Assembly: GCF_030817275.1 (NCBI RefSeq)
Contig: NZ_JAUSZD010000002.1
Coordinates: forward strand, 6,921,001 to 6,985,000
Source: Paenibacillus sp. V4I7
Lineage (GTDB): Bacteria > Bacillota > Bacilli > Paenibacillales > NBRC-103111
DNA: 64,000 bases
Reading direction: 5' to 3'
The notes under the pieces were generated by a model. The model did not search any database, was not told the origin of the DNA, and worked only from the letters and a program-made list of their open reading frames with translations. The position numbers and the translations under genes were made by a program. Below are positions 24,483-33,958 of this stretch, in pieces (within the stretch, counting starts at the first letter, position 1; each line of letters opens with the position of its first letter).

Positions 24483-24719
24483 TTAGGCCTTCACTACGTA
24501 TGCTACGACAATGGAAAGAATGAAAAATGCAGCAGCAAGCCCCATTGTAAAACGGGACAAAAATAGTTCCAAACCGCGTGCTTTTTGCTTACCAAATAAG
24601 TGTTCTGCACCACCGGAAATGGCACCGGACAAACCTGCGCTTTTGCCTTTTTGTAAAAGTACAATCGCAATTAATCCAACCGAAGCTATGATTAACAAAA
24701 TTTTCGTAAAGATTACCAT
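24483..24719 (-). CDS. secG: preprotein translocase subunit SecG
   Basis: SecG is a small membrane subunit that assists SecYE protein export. The 78-residue protein has two membrane helices (about 5-20 and 55-76) and the typical loop QKGKSAGLSGAISGGAEHLFGKQKARG. It lies between eno and rnr in the usual order and has its own terminator. Confidence 0.95.
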   Translation of the reverse strand: MVIFTKILLIIASVGLIAIVLLQKGKSAGLSGAISGGAEHLFGKQKARGLELFLSRFTMGLAAAFFILSIVVAYVVKA

Positions 24720-24822
24720 GTTAGCACCCCAATTGCCTATTCTTTGCCTTATACAACTAGCATGAGTATTTTAACACAGTTCGTCCTAGAATACAAGAAA
24801 GGGCCACTTTGGTGGTGCTCTT

Positions 24823-25533
24823 CTAGTCGCGGTAGGATGGTGTTGGTGATTGTTGACCCCAACTTTTAGCGCGTTTTTTTCGCCCCAGAAAAGCTTGCAC
24901 GGCCTGTTTAGCACACCACAAAGCAAAAAGCGTAAATAGGACGGCCCACACCATAGCCGGAATGCCGGTATGCTGCGCCAAATTGGAGGCATCACCCGCT
25001 TGCCGTGCATTCCCCCATGCATAGATGATCAAAGAGAAGGGGCCAAATACAGACTCTTCTAAGCATAAGAAAGCAAGCAGTAAGTAGTAGAAATCACGCA
25101 ACCACTTTGGCGTAAGCGCCATAACAATGATCGTCAGCGCAATGAAACCGACTAAGAACATAATCCCGAATCCGTTACGGACAAACAATACCAACGAGAG
25201 AGCAGAAAGCGCGATCATCACCTGTAGACCTAAACGCTGCTTGCCTTTCGAATAAGCCGAGAACAGGAACCAAGCAAAGAGAGACGCCGTCACATAACCT
25301 GCTAAGGCCACTGGAATGATCGCCCACGGTTTCGATATGGCTGAGTACGTCACACCACTATGATTGGCATAGAGCTCGATGTACATCACTTTCCCCGATA
25401 GCGCCAAGGTCACCACAGCATGCCCAAATTCATGAACCATCGTGTCTATGTTGCGAAAAAAAGAAGAAGGGATCCAGTGCGTGAGCACCGCGGAACCTAT
25501 CAGAAATAAAATAGTTTTCACCCAGTTGCTCAT
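24823..25533 (-). CDS. M50-type membrane metalloprotease homologue
   Basis: The 236-residue protein has about six membrane segments and, at about 33-39, a HEFGHAV motif that matches the HExxH zinc site of the M50B-like peptidase family. A second Asp-containing motif typical of active M50 proteases is not clear to me, so activity is uncertain. It lies between secG and eno and may be co-transcribed with either. Confidence 0.7.
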   Translation of the reverse strand: MSNWVKTILFLIGSAVLTHWIPSSFFRNIDTMVHEFGHAVVTLALSGKVMYIELYANHSGVTYSAISKPWAIIPVALAGYVTASLFAWFLFSAYSKGKQRLGLQVMIALSALSLVLFVRNGFGIMFLVGFIALTIIVMALTPKWLRDFYYLLLAFLCLEESVFGPFSLIIYAWGNARQAGDASNLAQHTGIPAMVWAVLFTLFALWCAKQAVQAFLGRKKRAKSWGQQSPTPSYRD

Positions 25534-25650
25534 ACAGCAGACCCCTTCGGTATTTAATTAATTAATCATATCTGAGAGACTTTGAACTAGTTCAAAGATC
25601 CCTATATAAAATTTGAGCTCCGCCCAAACATCCCTATATTATGGCTGAAA

Positions 25651-26943
25651 TTATTTGAAGTTTCTCAAGTTGTAGAATGCTTTTTTACCAGCGTATTGAG
25701 CTACAGTGAATAACTCGTCTTCGATACGAAGAAGTTGGTTGTATTTCGCTACACGGTCCGTACGGGACGGAGCACCTGTTTTGATTTGACCAGCGTTGGT
25801 AGCAACAGCGATGTCAGCGATTGTGCTGTCTTCGCTCTCACCGGACCGGTGGGAGATTACTGCTGTGTAACCAGCGCGTTTTGCCATTTCGATTGCATCA
25901 AAAGTCTCAGTAAGCGTACCGATTTGGTTAACTTTAACCAAGATGGAGTTACCGATGTTTTCTTCGATCCCTCTGGAAAGACGCTCAGTGTTCGTAACGA
26001 ATAGATCGTCACCAACGAGTTGAACTTTGTTACCCAATTTCTCAGTAAGCAATTTCCAACCTTCCCAATCGTCTTCGGAACAACCGTCTTCAACCGTGAT
26101 AATTGGGTATTTATCAACCCATGCAGCAAGGAAGTCAACCCACTCAGCGGATGTGAAGGATTTGCCTTCGCCTTCAAGGTGGTATTTACCATCTTTGAAG
26201 AATTCTGTGGAAGCAACGTCCATACCCAAGAATACGTCAACACCTGGTTTGTAACCAGCGTTTTCGATTGCTGTAAGGATCGTCGTGATTGCTTCTTCGT
26301 TGGATGTGAAGTTAGGAGCGAATCCGCCTTCGTCGCCAACTGCAGTGTTAAGGCCTTTTTCTTTCAATACGGATTTCAAGCTATGGAAAATCTCAGCGCC
26401 AATGCGAAGAGCTTCTTTGAAAGTAGGCGCGCCTACCGGCAGAACCATGAACTCTTGAACGTCAACGTTGTTATCGGCATGTGCCCCACCGTTGATGATG
26501 TTCATCATAGGAACTGGAAGCGTCTTAGCGTTGAATCCGCCAAGGTATACGTAAAGTGGAACATCCAAAGCATCTGCTGCTGCGCGAGCTACTGCCATGG
26601 AAACAGCTAGGATTGCGTTAGCGCCTAATTTTGCTTTGTTAGGAGTACCGTCAAGCTCGATCATTTTGTGGTCGATGCCAACTTGATCAAGCGCGTCAAG
26701 ACCGATGATTTCTGGAGCGATGATTTCGTTCACGTTCTCAACGGCTTTCAGAACGCCTTTACCAAGGTAACGACCTTTGTCACCATCACGAAGCTCAACA
26801 GCCTCGTATGCGCCTGTGGAAGCGCCTGAAGGAACGATAGCGCGGCCGAAAGCGCCGGACTCTAGATATACTTCTACCTCAACTGTTGGGTTACCGCGGG
26901 AATCCAATACTTCGCGTGCATAAACATCAGAAATAATCGTCAT
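25651..26943 (-). CDS. eno: enolase
   Basis: Enolase converts 2-phosphoglycerate to phosphoenolpyruvate in glycolysis. The 430-residue length is normal. Visible landmarks are YAREVLDSRGNPTVEVEV at the start, ASTG(A) near 40, the catalytic GDEGGFAPN near 205, the Mg-binding VEDGCSEDDW and VGDDLFVTN, and SHRSGE near 370. It is the last gene of the glycolytic operon. Confidence 0.98.
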   Translation of the reverse strand: MTIISDVYAREVLDSRGNPTVEVEVYLESGAFGRAIVPSGASTGAYEAVELRDGDKGRYLGKGVLKAVENVNEIIAPEIIGLDALDQVGIDHKMIELDGTPNKAKLGANAILAVSMAVARAAADALDVPLYVYLGGFNAKTLPVPMMNIINGGAHADNNVDVQEFMVLPVGAPTFKEALRIGAEIFHSLKSVLKEKGLNTAVGDEGGFAPNFTSNEEAITTILTAIENAGYKPGVDVFLGMDVASTEFFKDGKYHLEGEGKSFTSAEWVDFLAAWVDKYPIITVEDGCSEDDWEGWKLLTEKLGNKVQLVGDDLFVTNTERLSRGIEENIGNSILVKVNQIGTLTETFDAIEMAKRAGYTAVISHRSGESEDSTIADIAVATNAGQIKTGAPSRTDRVAKYNQLLRIEDELFTVAQYAGKKAFYNLRNFK

Positions 26944-26977
26944 TGTTAGAAAACACTCCTTTAATAGTATGTTTTAA

Positions 26978-28516
26978 TTAGCGCTTTATGATGGTTGTCC
27001 CGGTCATCTGTTCCGGTTGTGTAACCTCTAAGAAGTCTAGCATCGTTGGGGCAATATCTGCCAAAATTCCGCCGTCTCTTAGTGTAACAGATTTGTCCGT
27101 AACAATAAAAGGCACAGGATTCGTTGTATGTGCTGTGTTGCGTGATCCATCTGCATTCGTAACAAGATCTGCATTCCCGTGATCTGCTGTAATACACACC
27201 ACGCCGCCTTTGGCGAGGATCGCTTCTACAACTTGACCTAGACAATCATCTGTTGCTTCGATTGCTTTCACCGTAGGCTCCAACAAACCTGAGTGACCTA
27301 CCATGTCAGGGTTAGCGAAGTTGAGGACGATTACGTCATTACGATCTGCTTCGACTTCCTTAACTACAGCAGCTGCCAACTCATATGCACTCATTTCTGG
27401 TTGCAAATCGTAAGTAGCTACTTTCGGCGAAGGAATGAGAAGACGCGTTTCCCCTGGCAGTTCAGCATCCCGACCACCACTGAAGAAGAACGTCACGTGT
27501 GGATATTTCTCTGTTTCCGCTGCGCGAAGCTGCTTCAGACCGTTCTGAGCCAGCACCTCGCCAAGGGTATTGTCGAGATCCTTAGGCTTGTAGGCAACGA
27601 AGCCGTCTACGGATTCACTGAACAGTGTCAGACATACGTAGTACAGGTTCTTAGCTACTTTAGGACCACGGTCAAAACCGCGGAAATCTTCATTCGTGAA
27701 GACTTGCGAAAGCTGAATCGCACGGTCAGGGCGGAAGTTGAAGAAGATAACCGCATCCCCTGATTCTACAAGACCTACCGGCTTGCCATCATCGGAGACG
27801 ATAACCGTTGGCATAACGAACTCGTCGAAGATCGATTTCTCATAGGATTCAACAATAGCTTTCATTGGATCTGTGTAAGCAGGCCCCTCGCCATAAACCA
27901 TGGCACGGTAGGATTTCTCCGTCCGCTCCCAACGTTTATCGCGATCCATCGCATAATAGCGGCCTTGAACGGTTGCGATATGCCCTACGCCGACTTCCAT
28001 GATTTTGTGCTGCAGGCTGGCCATATAACTCTTTGCGGAATCTGGAGCCACGTCGCGGCCATCTAGGAAAGCATGGATGTACACATCATCAAATTGTTCT
28101 TTCTTAGCCAAGTCCAGCAAAGCGAACAAATGCTGAATGTGACTATGTACGCCGCCATCGGAGAGCAGCCCGTAGAGGTGCAGCTTCTTTCCGTTTGCTT
28201 TTGCATGTCGAAAAGCGCCTAGAATCGTTTCATTATCGTAAAATTCACCATCACGAATCGATTTGGAAATCCGCGTCAGATCCTGATAAACGATACGGCC
28301 TGCGCCAATGTTCAGGTGTCCTACTTCAGAATTCCCCATCTGGCCTTCTGGCAAACCTACGGCCTCACCGCAAGCGGTAAGGGTTGTATGTGGATAACTC
28401 GACCAGTAACGGTCGTAGTTAGGCTTTTTGGCATGAGCAACCGCATTCCCCTGCTCTTCCGAGCGGAGTCCGAAGCCATCGAGAATGATGAGTGCTACCG
28501 GTTTCGGTCTCGACAT
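26978..28516 (-). CDS. gpmI: 2,3-bisphosphoglycerate-independent phosphoglycerate mutase
   Basis: The enzyme interconverts 3- and 2-phosphoglycerate with two Mn ions. Landmarks are ALIILDGFG at the start, QMGNSEVGHLNIGAGR with the Ser nucleophile near 62, DGRDVAP, FFNFRPDRA, NFANPDMVGH, and TADHGNAD near 440. I placed the start at ATG 28516, which lies 1 base after the tpiA stop and has GGGGGCG upstream; the longer frame into tpiA is unlikely. Confidence 0.97.
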   Translation of the reverse strand: MSRPKPVALIILDGFGLRSEEQGNAVAHAKKPNYDRYWSSYPHTTLTACGEAVGLPEGQMGNSEVGHLNIGAGRIVYQDLTRISKSIRDGEFYDNETILGAFRHAKANGKKLHLYGLLSDGGVHSHIQHLFALLDLAKKEQFDDVYIHAFLDGRDVAPDSAKSYMASLQHKIMEVGVGHIATVQGRYYAMDRDKRWERTEKSYRAMVYGEGPAYTDPMKAIVESYEKSIFDEFVMPTVIVSDDGKPVGLVESGDAVIFFNFRPDRAIQLSQVFTNEDFRGFDRGPKVAKNLYYVCLTLFSESVDGFVAYKPKDLDNTLGEVLAQNGLKQLRAAETEKYPHVTFFFSGGRDAELPGETRLLIPSPKVATYDLQPEMSAYELAAAVVKEVEADRNDVIVLNFANPDMVGHSGLLEPTVKAIEATDDCLGQVVEAILAKGGVVCITADHGNADLVTNADGSRNTAHTTNPVPFIVTDKSVTLRDGGILADIAPTMLDFLEVTQPEQMTGTTIIKR

Positions 28517-28517
28517 G

Positions 28518-29270
28518 TTACTTCGCCCCCTGGACAAGCTGGATGTAGGAAGCTGGCTCTAAGCTCGCTCCGCCTACAAGTGCTCCATCAATGTCAGGCT
28601 GTGCCATGTACTCAGCAATGTTGTTCGGCTTCACGCTGCCGCCATATTGAATGCGAACTGCATCTGCTACGGACGCGCCGTATAGACCGCTCACAAGTTG
28701 ACGGATGTAGCCGATGACGTCTTGTGCATCTTCAGCAGTGGAAGATTTACCTGTACCAATAGCCCAGATTGGCTCATAAGCGATAACAACTTGTGCTGCT
28801 TGTTCTGCACTAAGGCCAGCAAAAGCTGCTTCTGTTTGCACTTTACAAACATCTTTCGTTTGACCCGCTTCGCGCTCTTCCAACTTTTCACCTACGCAAA
28901 GGATCGGAGTTAGGCCGTGTTTGAAAGCTGCAACGACTTTCTTATTCACGATTTCATCTGTCTCAGCGAAGTAAGCTCTACGCTCGGAGTGACCGATAAT
29001 AACATACTCCACACCAAGATCCTTCAGCATAACGCCGCTGATTTCGCCTGTGTATGCGCCATTGTCTTCGAAATGCAAGTTTTGCGCACCTACGTGAACG
29101 TCAGTACCTTTCACAGCTTCAACCAAAGTAGGCAGATTCGTGAATGGGGAGCAAATTACGCTCTCAACGCCTTCTACTGTGCTGCCTTTTACTTCATTTA
29201 CGAAGCTAATTGCTTCGGAAACAGTTTTGAACATTTTCCAGTTACCCGCGATAATCGGTTTTCTACTCAT
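28518..29270 (-). CDS. tpiA: triosephosphate isomerase
   Basis: It interconverts dihydroxyacetone phosphate and glyceraldehyde 3-phosphate. The 250-residue protein has the N-terminal GNWKMFK (Lys near 13), the catalytic His in VIIGHSERR near 95, VIAYEPIWAIGTGKS with Glu near 168, and GGSVKPNN. It is almost joined to gpmI, spacing 1 base. Confidence 0.98.
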   Translation of the reverse strand: MSRKPIIAGNWKMFKTVSEAISFVNEVKGSTVEGVESVICSPFTNLPTLVEAVKGTDVHVGAQNLHFEDNGAYTGEISGVMLKDLGVEYVIIGHSERRAYFAETDEIVNKKVVAAFKHGLTPILCVGEKLEEREAGQTKDVCKVQTEAAFAGLSAEQAAQVVIAYEPIWAIGTGKSSTAEDAQDVIGYIRQLVSGLYGASVADAVRIQYGGSVKPNNIAEYMAQPDIDGALVGGASLEPASYIQLVQGAK

Positions 29271-29340
29271 TGGATAGGCTCCTTAAAGTTATTCGTCAGA
29301 ATAACTGACGGCGTAAGCATAAGCTTTTTCGTGAAAATCA

Positions 29341-30522
29341 TTATTTATCGTTCAAGGCTACTACGCCTGGCAATGCTTTGCCTTCCATGAATTCCAAGGA
29401 AGCTCCGCCGCCTGTGGACATATGGTTCATTTGGTCAGCCAAGTGGAATTTCTCTGTTGCTGCAGCGGAATCGCCACCACCGATAACGGTATAACCCTCA
29501 GTAGTTGCACAAGCTTGTGCTACTTCACGTGTACCGTGGGAGAAAGGCTCGATTTCGAATACGCCCATCGGTCCGTTCCAAACAACCAGCTTGGATTTCG
29601 CGATAACGTCTGCGTAAAGCTCACGCGTTTTCGGTCCGATGTCAATGCCTTCCCAATCCGCAGGAATGCCGTCAACGTCAACGATTTGTGTGTTCGCATC
29701 TGCGCTGAATTTATCAGCGACAACGATATCAACTGGAATTAAGAAGTTAACGCCTTTTTCTTTGGCTTTCTCAATGAAGCTAAGCGCTAGGTCTAGTTTC
29801 TCGTTATCCACGAGGGATTTACCGATTTCGTGACCTTGTGCTTTCAGGAATGTATAGGACAGACCACCGCCAATAAGGACGTTATCTGCAATGTTCAGGA
29901 GGTTCTCAATGACAGCGATCTTGTCTTTCACTTTGGATCCGCCAACGATGGCTGTGAAAGGACGCTCTGGGTTGTTCAATGCTTTACCTAGAACATCAAG
30001 CTCTTTCTCCATCAATAAGCCGGAAACTGCTGGAATGAAGTGTGCGATTCCTTCCGTCGAAGCATGCGCACGGTGAGCAGCACCGAATGCATCATTAACG
30101 AACAGGTCTGCAAGCTCAGCAAAAGCTTTTGCGAGTTCTGGATCATTTTTCTCTTCACCTTCATTGAAACGAACGTTTTCAAGCAAGAGAACGTCACCAT
30201 TTTCAAGAGCATCCACTTGCGCCTTCACGATTTCGCCAATCGATACATCCGCTTTAATCACGGATTGACCAAGTAATTCAGCCAACTTTGCGGCTACAGG
30301 CGTCAAACGCAATTCTTCCACGACTTGACCTTTCGGACGTCCGAAATGACTCGCAAGGATGACTTTCGCGCCTTTTTCTACTAAGAATTTAATCGTAGGC
30401 AGTGATTCTCTAATTCGTGTTTCGTCGGTGATTTGACCATTCTCTACAGGTACGTTGAAATCAACGCGAACAAATACTCTTTTACCAGCTACTTCAACAT
30501 CGCGAACACTTTTCTTACTCAT
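29341..30522 (-). CDS. pgk: phosphoglycerate kinase
   Basis: It transfers phosphate from 1,3-bisphosphoglycerate to ADP. The 393-residue protein has RVDFNVP near 20, SHFGRPKG near 60, the basic patch motif LLENVRF near 115, AIVGGSKVKDKI, GGGLSYTF, and the C-terminal TGGGASLEF. It follows gapA after 122 bases that contain a hairpin. Confidence 0.98.
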   Translation of the reverse strand: MSKKSVRDVEVAGKRVFVRVDFNVPVENGQITDETRIRESLPTIKFLVEKGAKVILASHFGRPKGQVVEELRLTPVAAKLAELLGQSVIKADVSIGEIVKAQVDALENGDVLLLENVRFNEGEEKNDPELAKAFAELADLFVNDAFGAAHRAHASTEGIAHFIPAVSGLLMEKELDVLGKALNNPERPFTAIVGGSKVKDKIAVIENLLNIADNVLIGGGLSYTFLKAQGHEIGKSLVDNEKLDLALSFIEKAKEKGVNFLIPVDIVVADKFSADANTQIVDVDGIPADWEGIDIGPKTRELYADVIAKSKLVVWNGPMGVFEIEPFSHGTREVAQACATTEGYTVIGGGDSAAATEKFHLADQMNHMSTGGGASLEFMEGKALPGVVALNDK

Positions 30523-30589
30523 AGGTCAAAGCCTCCTGAACGTGTAGGGTATACTTGCGGCCAAGCTTTTATATGGGTAAATCGCACAT

Positions 30590-30612
30590 AAAGAGGAGAA
30601 TCTCTTCTCCCC
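30590..30612 (-). terminator. partial terminator/processing hairpin between gapA and pgk
   Basis: On the minus strand GGGGAGAA-GAGA-TTCTCCTC forms an 8-pair stem with one G-T pair, followed by TTT. It could give gapA more transcript than the distal genes, as is known in other Bacillales. Confidence 0.5.
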
Positions 30613-30644
30613 TTCATGTGGTTTTTCATGTGATGTCTATGAAA

Positions 30645-31652
30645 TTACAGACCTTTTTTAGCGATGAAAGCTACCAAGTCAACAACACGGTTGGAGTAGC
30701 CCCACTCGTTATCGTACCAGGAAACCACTTTCAGCATGTTGTCGCCAACTACCATTGTGGAAAGAGCATCGATTGTGGAGGAAGCTGGGTCACCATTGAA
30801 GTCGCTGGATACTAGCGCATCTTCTGTGTAGTTCAGAATGCCTTTAAGCGGGCCTTCGGAAGCTTGTTTCAGAGCTGCGTTTACTTCGTCAACTGTTACG
30901 TTAACTTTCAATTCAACTACCAAATCAGTAACGGATACGTTAGGTGTAGGAACACGCATAGCCATACCGTTCAATTTGCCTTTAAGTTCAGGAAGAACAA
31001 GACCGATTGCTTTTGCTGCACCAGTGCTGGAAGGAATGATGTTCTCAGCTGCTGCGCGAGCACGACGAAGATCTTTATGAGGAACGTCAAGCACGGATTG
31101 GTCATTTGTGTAAGAGTGAACAGTTGTCATCATACCTTTTACGATACCGAAGCTATCGTTGATAACTTTCGCGAAAGGAGCCAGACAGTTTGTCGTACAA
31201 GAAGCGTTGGAGATAATTGTGTGAGCTGCTGGATCGTATTTATCTTCGTTAACACCAAGTACGATTGTGATATCTTCGTCGGAAGCTGGAGCGGAAATGA
31301 TAACTTTCTTAGCTCCGCCTTTCAAGTGAAGGGATGCTTTTTCTTTAGCTGTGAAAATACCAGTAGATTCGATAACGATTTCTGCGCCTACAGATGCCCA
31401 AGGCAAGTTCCCAGGGTCACGCTCAGCAAAAACTTTGATGGAACGACCGTTAACGATCAATTCGCCTTCACCAGCTTCAACTGTAGCGTCTAGTTTACCG
31501 TGAGTTGTGTCATATTTGAGCAAATGAGCCAATGTTTTAACGTCAGTCAAATCGTTTACTGCAACGATCTGTACTTCTGAGTTGTTCAAAGCTGCGCGAA
31601 ATACGTTACGACCAATACGTCCGAAACCGTTAATACCTACTTTTGTTGTCAT
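30645..31652 (-). CDS. gapA: glyceraldehyde-3-phosphate dehydrogenase (glycolytic)
   Basis: It oxidises glyceraldehyde 3-phosphate with NAD. The protein has the NAD-binding INGFGRIGR at the start, the catalytic SNASCTTNCLAP with Cys near 152, HSYTNDQ, and WYDNEWGYS. Its place just after cggR marks it as the catabolic GapA. I chose ATG 31652, 8 bases after AGGAGG; the frame could also begin at TTG 31658. Confidence 0.98.
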   Translation of the reverse strand: MTTKVGINGFGRIGRNVFRAALNNSEVQIVAVNDLTDVKTLAHLLKYDTTHGKLDATVEAGEGELIVNGRSIKVFAERDPGNLPWASVGAEIVIESTGIFTAKEKASLHLKGGAKKVIISAPASDEDITIVLGVNEDKYDPAAHTIISNASCTTNCLAPFAKVINDSFGIVKGMMTTVHSYTNDQSVLDVPHKDLRRARAAAENIIPSSTGAAKAIGLVLPELKGKLNGMAMRVPTPNVSVTDLVVELKVNVTVDEVNAALKQASEGPLKGILNYTEDALVSSDFNGDPASSTIDALSTMVVGDNMLKVVSWYDNEWGYSNRVVDLVAFIAKKGL

Positions 31653-31737
31653 AGCCAATTCCTCCTAAGATTAAATAAATAATTATATTTCAAAACGCAG
31701 CTGATGAAGGCATACGTTATGATGTCTTTCGTCTTCA

Positions 31738-32760
31738 TTAAACATGCTTCATAATTTCCAAAGCTGCTGCCTCATCGGTCACAAGAACATCTTCCTGTCC
31801 ATGACGAAGCACGGAAGCTATTGCTTCCCCTTTACTCTTCCCGCCGGCTACACCAATGACGACTTCAATACGCTGAAGATCCTCCAGACGAAGTCCTACG
31901 GTTGGCATCTTGTGAACCACATTGCCTTGGCGGTCAAAATAGTACCCTAACGCCTCTGCGAGAGCACCTTCGGCTTCCAGACTGCGTGTCGTCTCCGCGT
32001 CGACCTTACGTCTGCGTGCCATGACCATAGCATCCCCGATACCGTGTACAACGATGCGACAACTGCGAACTGCGTCAACAACTTCTTGAATTTGCGGATC
32101 TTGGATAAGCGATTGGTACGCTTCCTCCCCGAGATGATCCGGTACATGCAGCAATCGGTATTTACCGCCTGTTTTCTTGGCCATAATAGAAGCAATGGTA
32201 TTCGCCTGCATATCCACACTCTCACCAAGTCCACCGCGAGCAGGTACGAACCAGCTGCCTTTCATGGAAGAGGATATCGCCAGGTTATTGGCAATCTGCG
32301 CCATCGTAGATCCGCCGGTTACAGCGATGATGTCATCTTTGGACACATACTTGCGGAGTGCTGCTGCACCTGCACGTCCTAGCTCCTTCTTCGTAAATAC
32401 CGAAGTGTCGGAGTCTCCCGGAACAACAATCACTTGCGAGATGCTGTACGACTTAGCAATGCTTTCCTCCAAGTCCGTCAATCCAAAAGCCATCTTAATG
32501 ATGGGCTGCATGTCTTCAAGCAATTGACGGCCGGACTCTGTAATCTTCATCCCTGTGGCATCCGATTCGAGAAGTCCAAGCTCCTTAAGGAAATCAACTT
32601 CCCCGCGCAGCACGCGTTCAGTCATATCGAGTGAAGAAGCTAACGTTCTACGTCCGACAACACCTGAGACTAAGATATGATGTAGGATCGAGTACCGCTT
32701 CTTCATGATGTCCATGAGATCCGGCAAGAGCTGTTTCTGAATGTCAAGTATTTCTCTCAT
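31738..32760 (-). CDS. cggR: central glycolytic genes regulator CggR
   Basis: CggR is a SorC-family repressor that binds DNA at the head of the operon and is released by fructose 1,6-bisphosphate. The 340-residue protein has an N-terminal winged helix (about 20-85, SILHHILVSGVVGRRTLASSLDMTERVLRGEV) and a C-terminal sugar-binding domain with VVPGDSD, AVTGGSTMAQIA and PARGGLGE. The operator at 32794-32829 lies 34 bases upstream. Confidence 0.96.
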   Translation of the reverse strand: MREILDIQKQLLPDLMDIMKKRYSILHHILVSGVVGRRTLASSLDMTERVLRGEVDFLKELGLLESDATGMKITESGRQLLEDMQPIIKMAFGLTDLEESIAKSYSISQVIVVPGDSDTSVFTKKELGRAGAAALRKYVSKDDIIAVTGGSTMAQIANNLAISSSMKGSWFVPARGGLGESVDMQANTIASIMAKKTGGKYRLLHVPDHLGEEAYQSLIQDPQIQEVVDAVRSCRIVVHGIGDAMVMARRRKVDAETTRSLEAEGALAEALGYYFDRQGNVVHKMPTVGLRLEDLQRIEVVIGVAGGKSKGEAIASVLRHGQEDVLVTDEAAALEIMKHV

Positions 32761-32793
32761 ATGACGACTTATAACGCTCCTGATCCGTCGATG

Positions 32794-32829
32794 GACGTTT
32801 TATGTCCCGGGTATACATTTTGCGTCCCA
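32794..32829 (-). promoter_or_regulatory. CggR operator
   Basis: On the minus strand the site reads TGGGAC-N6-TGTA-N4-CGGGAC-N6-CGTC, which fits the known tandem CggR operator CGGGAC-N6-TGTC-N4-CGGGAC-N6-TGTC in both spacing and sequence. It lies between the promoter and cggR. Confidence 0.85.
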
Positions 32830-32928
32830 CCCGGGCGAAAAAAAAGTTCCTTGCACAATTCACACATCAGAAAGTTGAATTCACTGAAGATTGTTAAGCG
32901 TGAATGTTTTCTGATAACTTACTTTTTC

Positions 32929-32957
32929 ATTATAACCAATAATCTTTCCAGATTCAA
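32929..32957 (-). promoter_or_regulatory. sigma-A promoter of the glycolytic operon
   Basis: TTGAAT at 32957-32952 and TATAAT at 32934-32929 on the minus strand are 17 bases apart. Transcription would start near 32922, giving a leader of about 160 bases that includes the CggR operator, as in B. subtilis. Confidence 0.75.
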
Positions 32958-33006
32958 CATTTGTTCAAACATTTTTCACTAATCTGGGCTGAAAGGGCTT
33001 ACTGTC

Positions 33007-33035
33007 TTGCTTTTTCTGGGCGTCTGACATATAAT
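33007..33035 (+). promoter_or_regulatory. promoter of tRNA-Arg
   Basis: TTGCTT at 33007 and TATAAT at 33030 are separated by 17 bases, 29 bases upstream of the tRNA gene. Confidence 0.75.
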
Positions 33036-33064
33036 AACCCTTGCTTCACTTTTTAACTTTTTAT

Positions 33065-33136
33065 GCGCCCGTGGTCCAATGGATATGACGTAGGCCTCCG
33101 AAGCCTGAGATAAAGGTTCGATTCCTTTCGGGCGCG
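33065..33136 (+). tRNA. tRNA-Arg (CCG)
   Basis: The cloverleaf closes with GCGCCCG and CGGGCGC. The anticodon loop CTCCGAA gives anticodon CCG, and the T-loop reads GGTTCGATTCC. CCA is not encoded. A promoter and terminator make it a single-gene unit. Confidence 0.95.
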
Positions 33137-33175
33137 TTCATAAGAATTTCAGCAGAATCAGCATCAGAATGGCCA

Positions 33176-33202
33176 AAATCAGCATTGTTGCTGATTTTTT
33201 TT
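33176..33202 (+). terminator. terminator of tRNA-Arg
   Basis: AAATCAGCA-TTGT-TGCTGATTT followed by a run of T. Confidence 0.85.
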
Positions 33203-33210
33203 GTTGTTAG

Positions 33211-33250
33211 TTTGACCTTTCTTGACCTTCAGAGGTTTTTTCGTTATCAT
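33211..33250 (+). promoter_or_regulatory. clpP promoter overlapped by a CtsR box
   Basis: Read on the minus strand, 33227-33211 is GGTCAAG-AAA-GGTCAAA, a match to the CtsR heptad repeat. On the plus strand the promoter is TTGACC at 33222 and TATCAT at 33245 with 17-base spacing, so bound CtsR would cover the -35. A palindrome ATACTGT-AA-ACAGTAT at 33259-33274 lies about where transcription starts. Heat-shock control of clpP by CtsR is the expected result. Confidence 0.85.
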
Positions 33251-33302
33251 ACTTGTAGATACTGTAAACAGTATGTACAAAGGAGATCAATTTCATAATT
33301 CA

Positions 33303-33371
33303 ATGATGACATTGACTCCAAGCATCAATCTTTTAAACCATGTACCCACCCCAAGGAGGTCATTCTCATGA
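33303..33371 (+). CDS. possible leader peptide upstream of clpP
   Basis: A 22-codon frame begins ATGATG and ends in a TGA overlapping the clpP ATG as ATGA. It covers the clpP ribosome site. Its own AAAGGAG site lies 17 bases away, which is far, so translation is uncertain. Confidence 0.25.
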   Translation: MMTLTPSINLLNHVPTPRRSFS

Positions 33372-33949
33372 GTTTTATTCCTATGGTCGTCGAACAGGAC
33401 GCGCGCGGTGAAAGAGGGTATGACATCTACTCTCGCTTGCTGAAGGACCGCATTATTTTCTTAGGCACGGGTGTCAACGATGTTGTGGCGAATTCCATCA
33501 TTGCTCAGCTACTTTTCTTGGCCGCACAAGATCCTGATAAAGATATCTCGCTTTACATCAACAGCCCTGGCGGTTCCATTACAGCCGGTATGGCCATCTT
33601 TGACACGATGCAGTTCATTAAGCCAGACGTATCCACGATCTGCGTTGGTATGGCGGCTTCCATGGGGGCATTCCTCCTCACAGCAGGTGCCAAAGGCAAA
33701 CGTTATGCTTTGCCAAACAGTGAAGTCATGATTCACCAACCACTAGGTGGTGCTGAAGGTCAAGCCTCAGACATCGAAATCCGCGCTAAGCGTATTTTGA
33801 AAATGAGAGACAACCTGAACAAAATCCTAGCAGAGCGCACGGGTCAAACTTTCGAGCGCATTGAAAAGGATACAGACCGGGACAATTTCATGAGTGCTGC
33901 GGAAGCGGCCGAATACGGACTCATCGATAAAGTCATCGAGCGCGTCTAA
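33368..33949 (+). CDS. clpP: ATP-dependent Clp protease proteolytic subunit
   Basis: ClpP forms the barrel of the Clp protease and degrades unfolded and tmRNA-tagged proteins fed by ClpX or ClpC. The 193-residue protein has SPGGSITAGMAIFDTM, the catalytic Ser in GMAASMGAFLL near 98, His in PNSEVMIHQPLGG near 123, and Asp in RDNFMSAAEA near 172. An AAGGAGG site precedes the ATG. It is monocistronic, with a CtsR-controlled promoter and a terminator. Confidence 0.98.
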   Translation: MSFIPMVVEQDARGERGYDIYSRLLKDRIIFLGTGVNDVVANSIIAQLLFLAAQDPDKDISLYINSPGGSITAGMAIFDTMQFIKPDVSTICVGMAASMGAFLLTAGAKGKRYALPNSEVMIHQPLGGAEGQASDIEIRAKRILKMRDNLNKILAERTGQTFERIEKDTDRDNFMSAAEAAEYGLIDKVIERV

Positions 33950-33958
33950 TTTGTAGAA

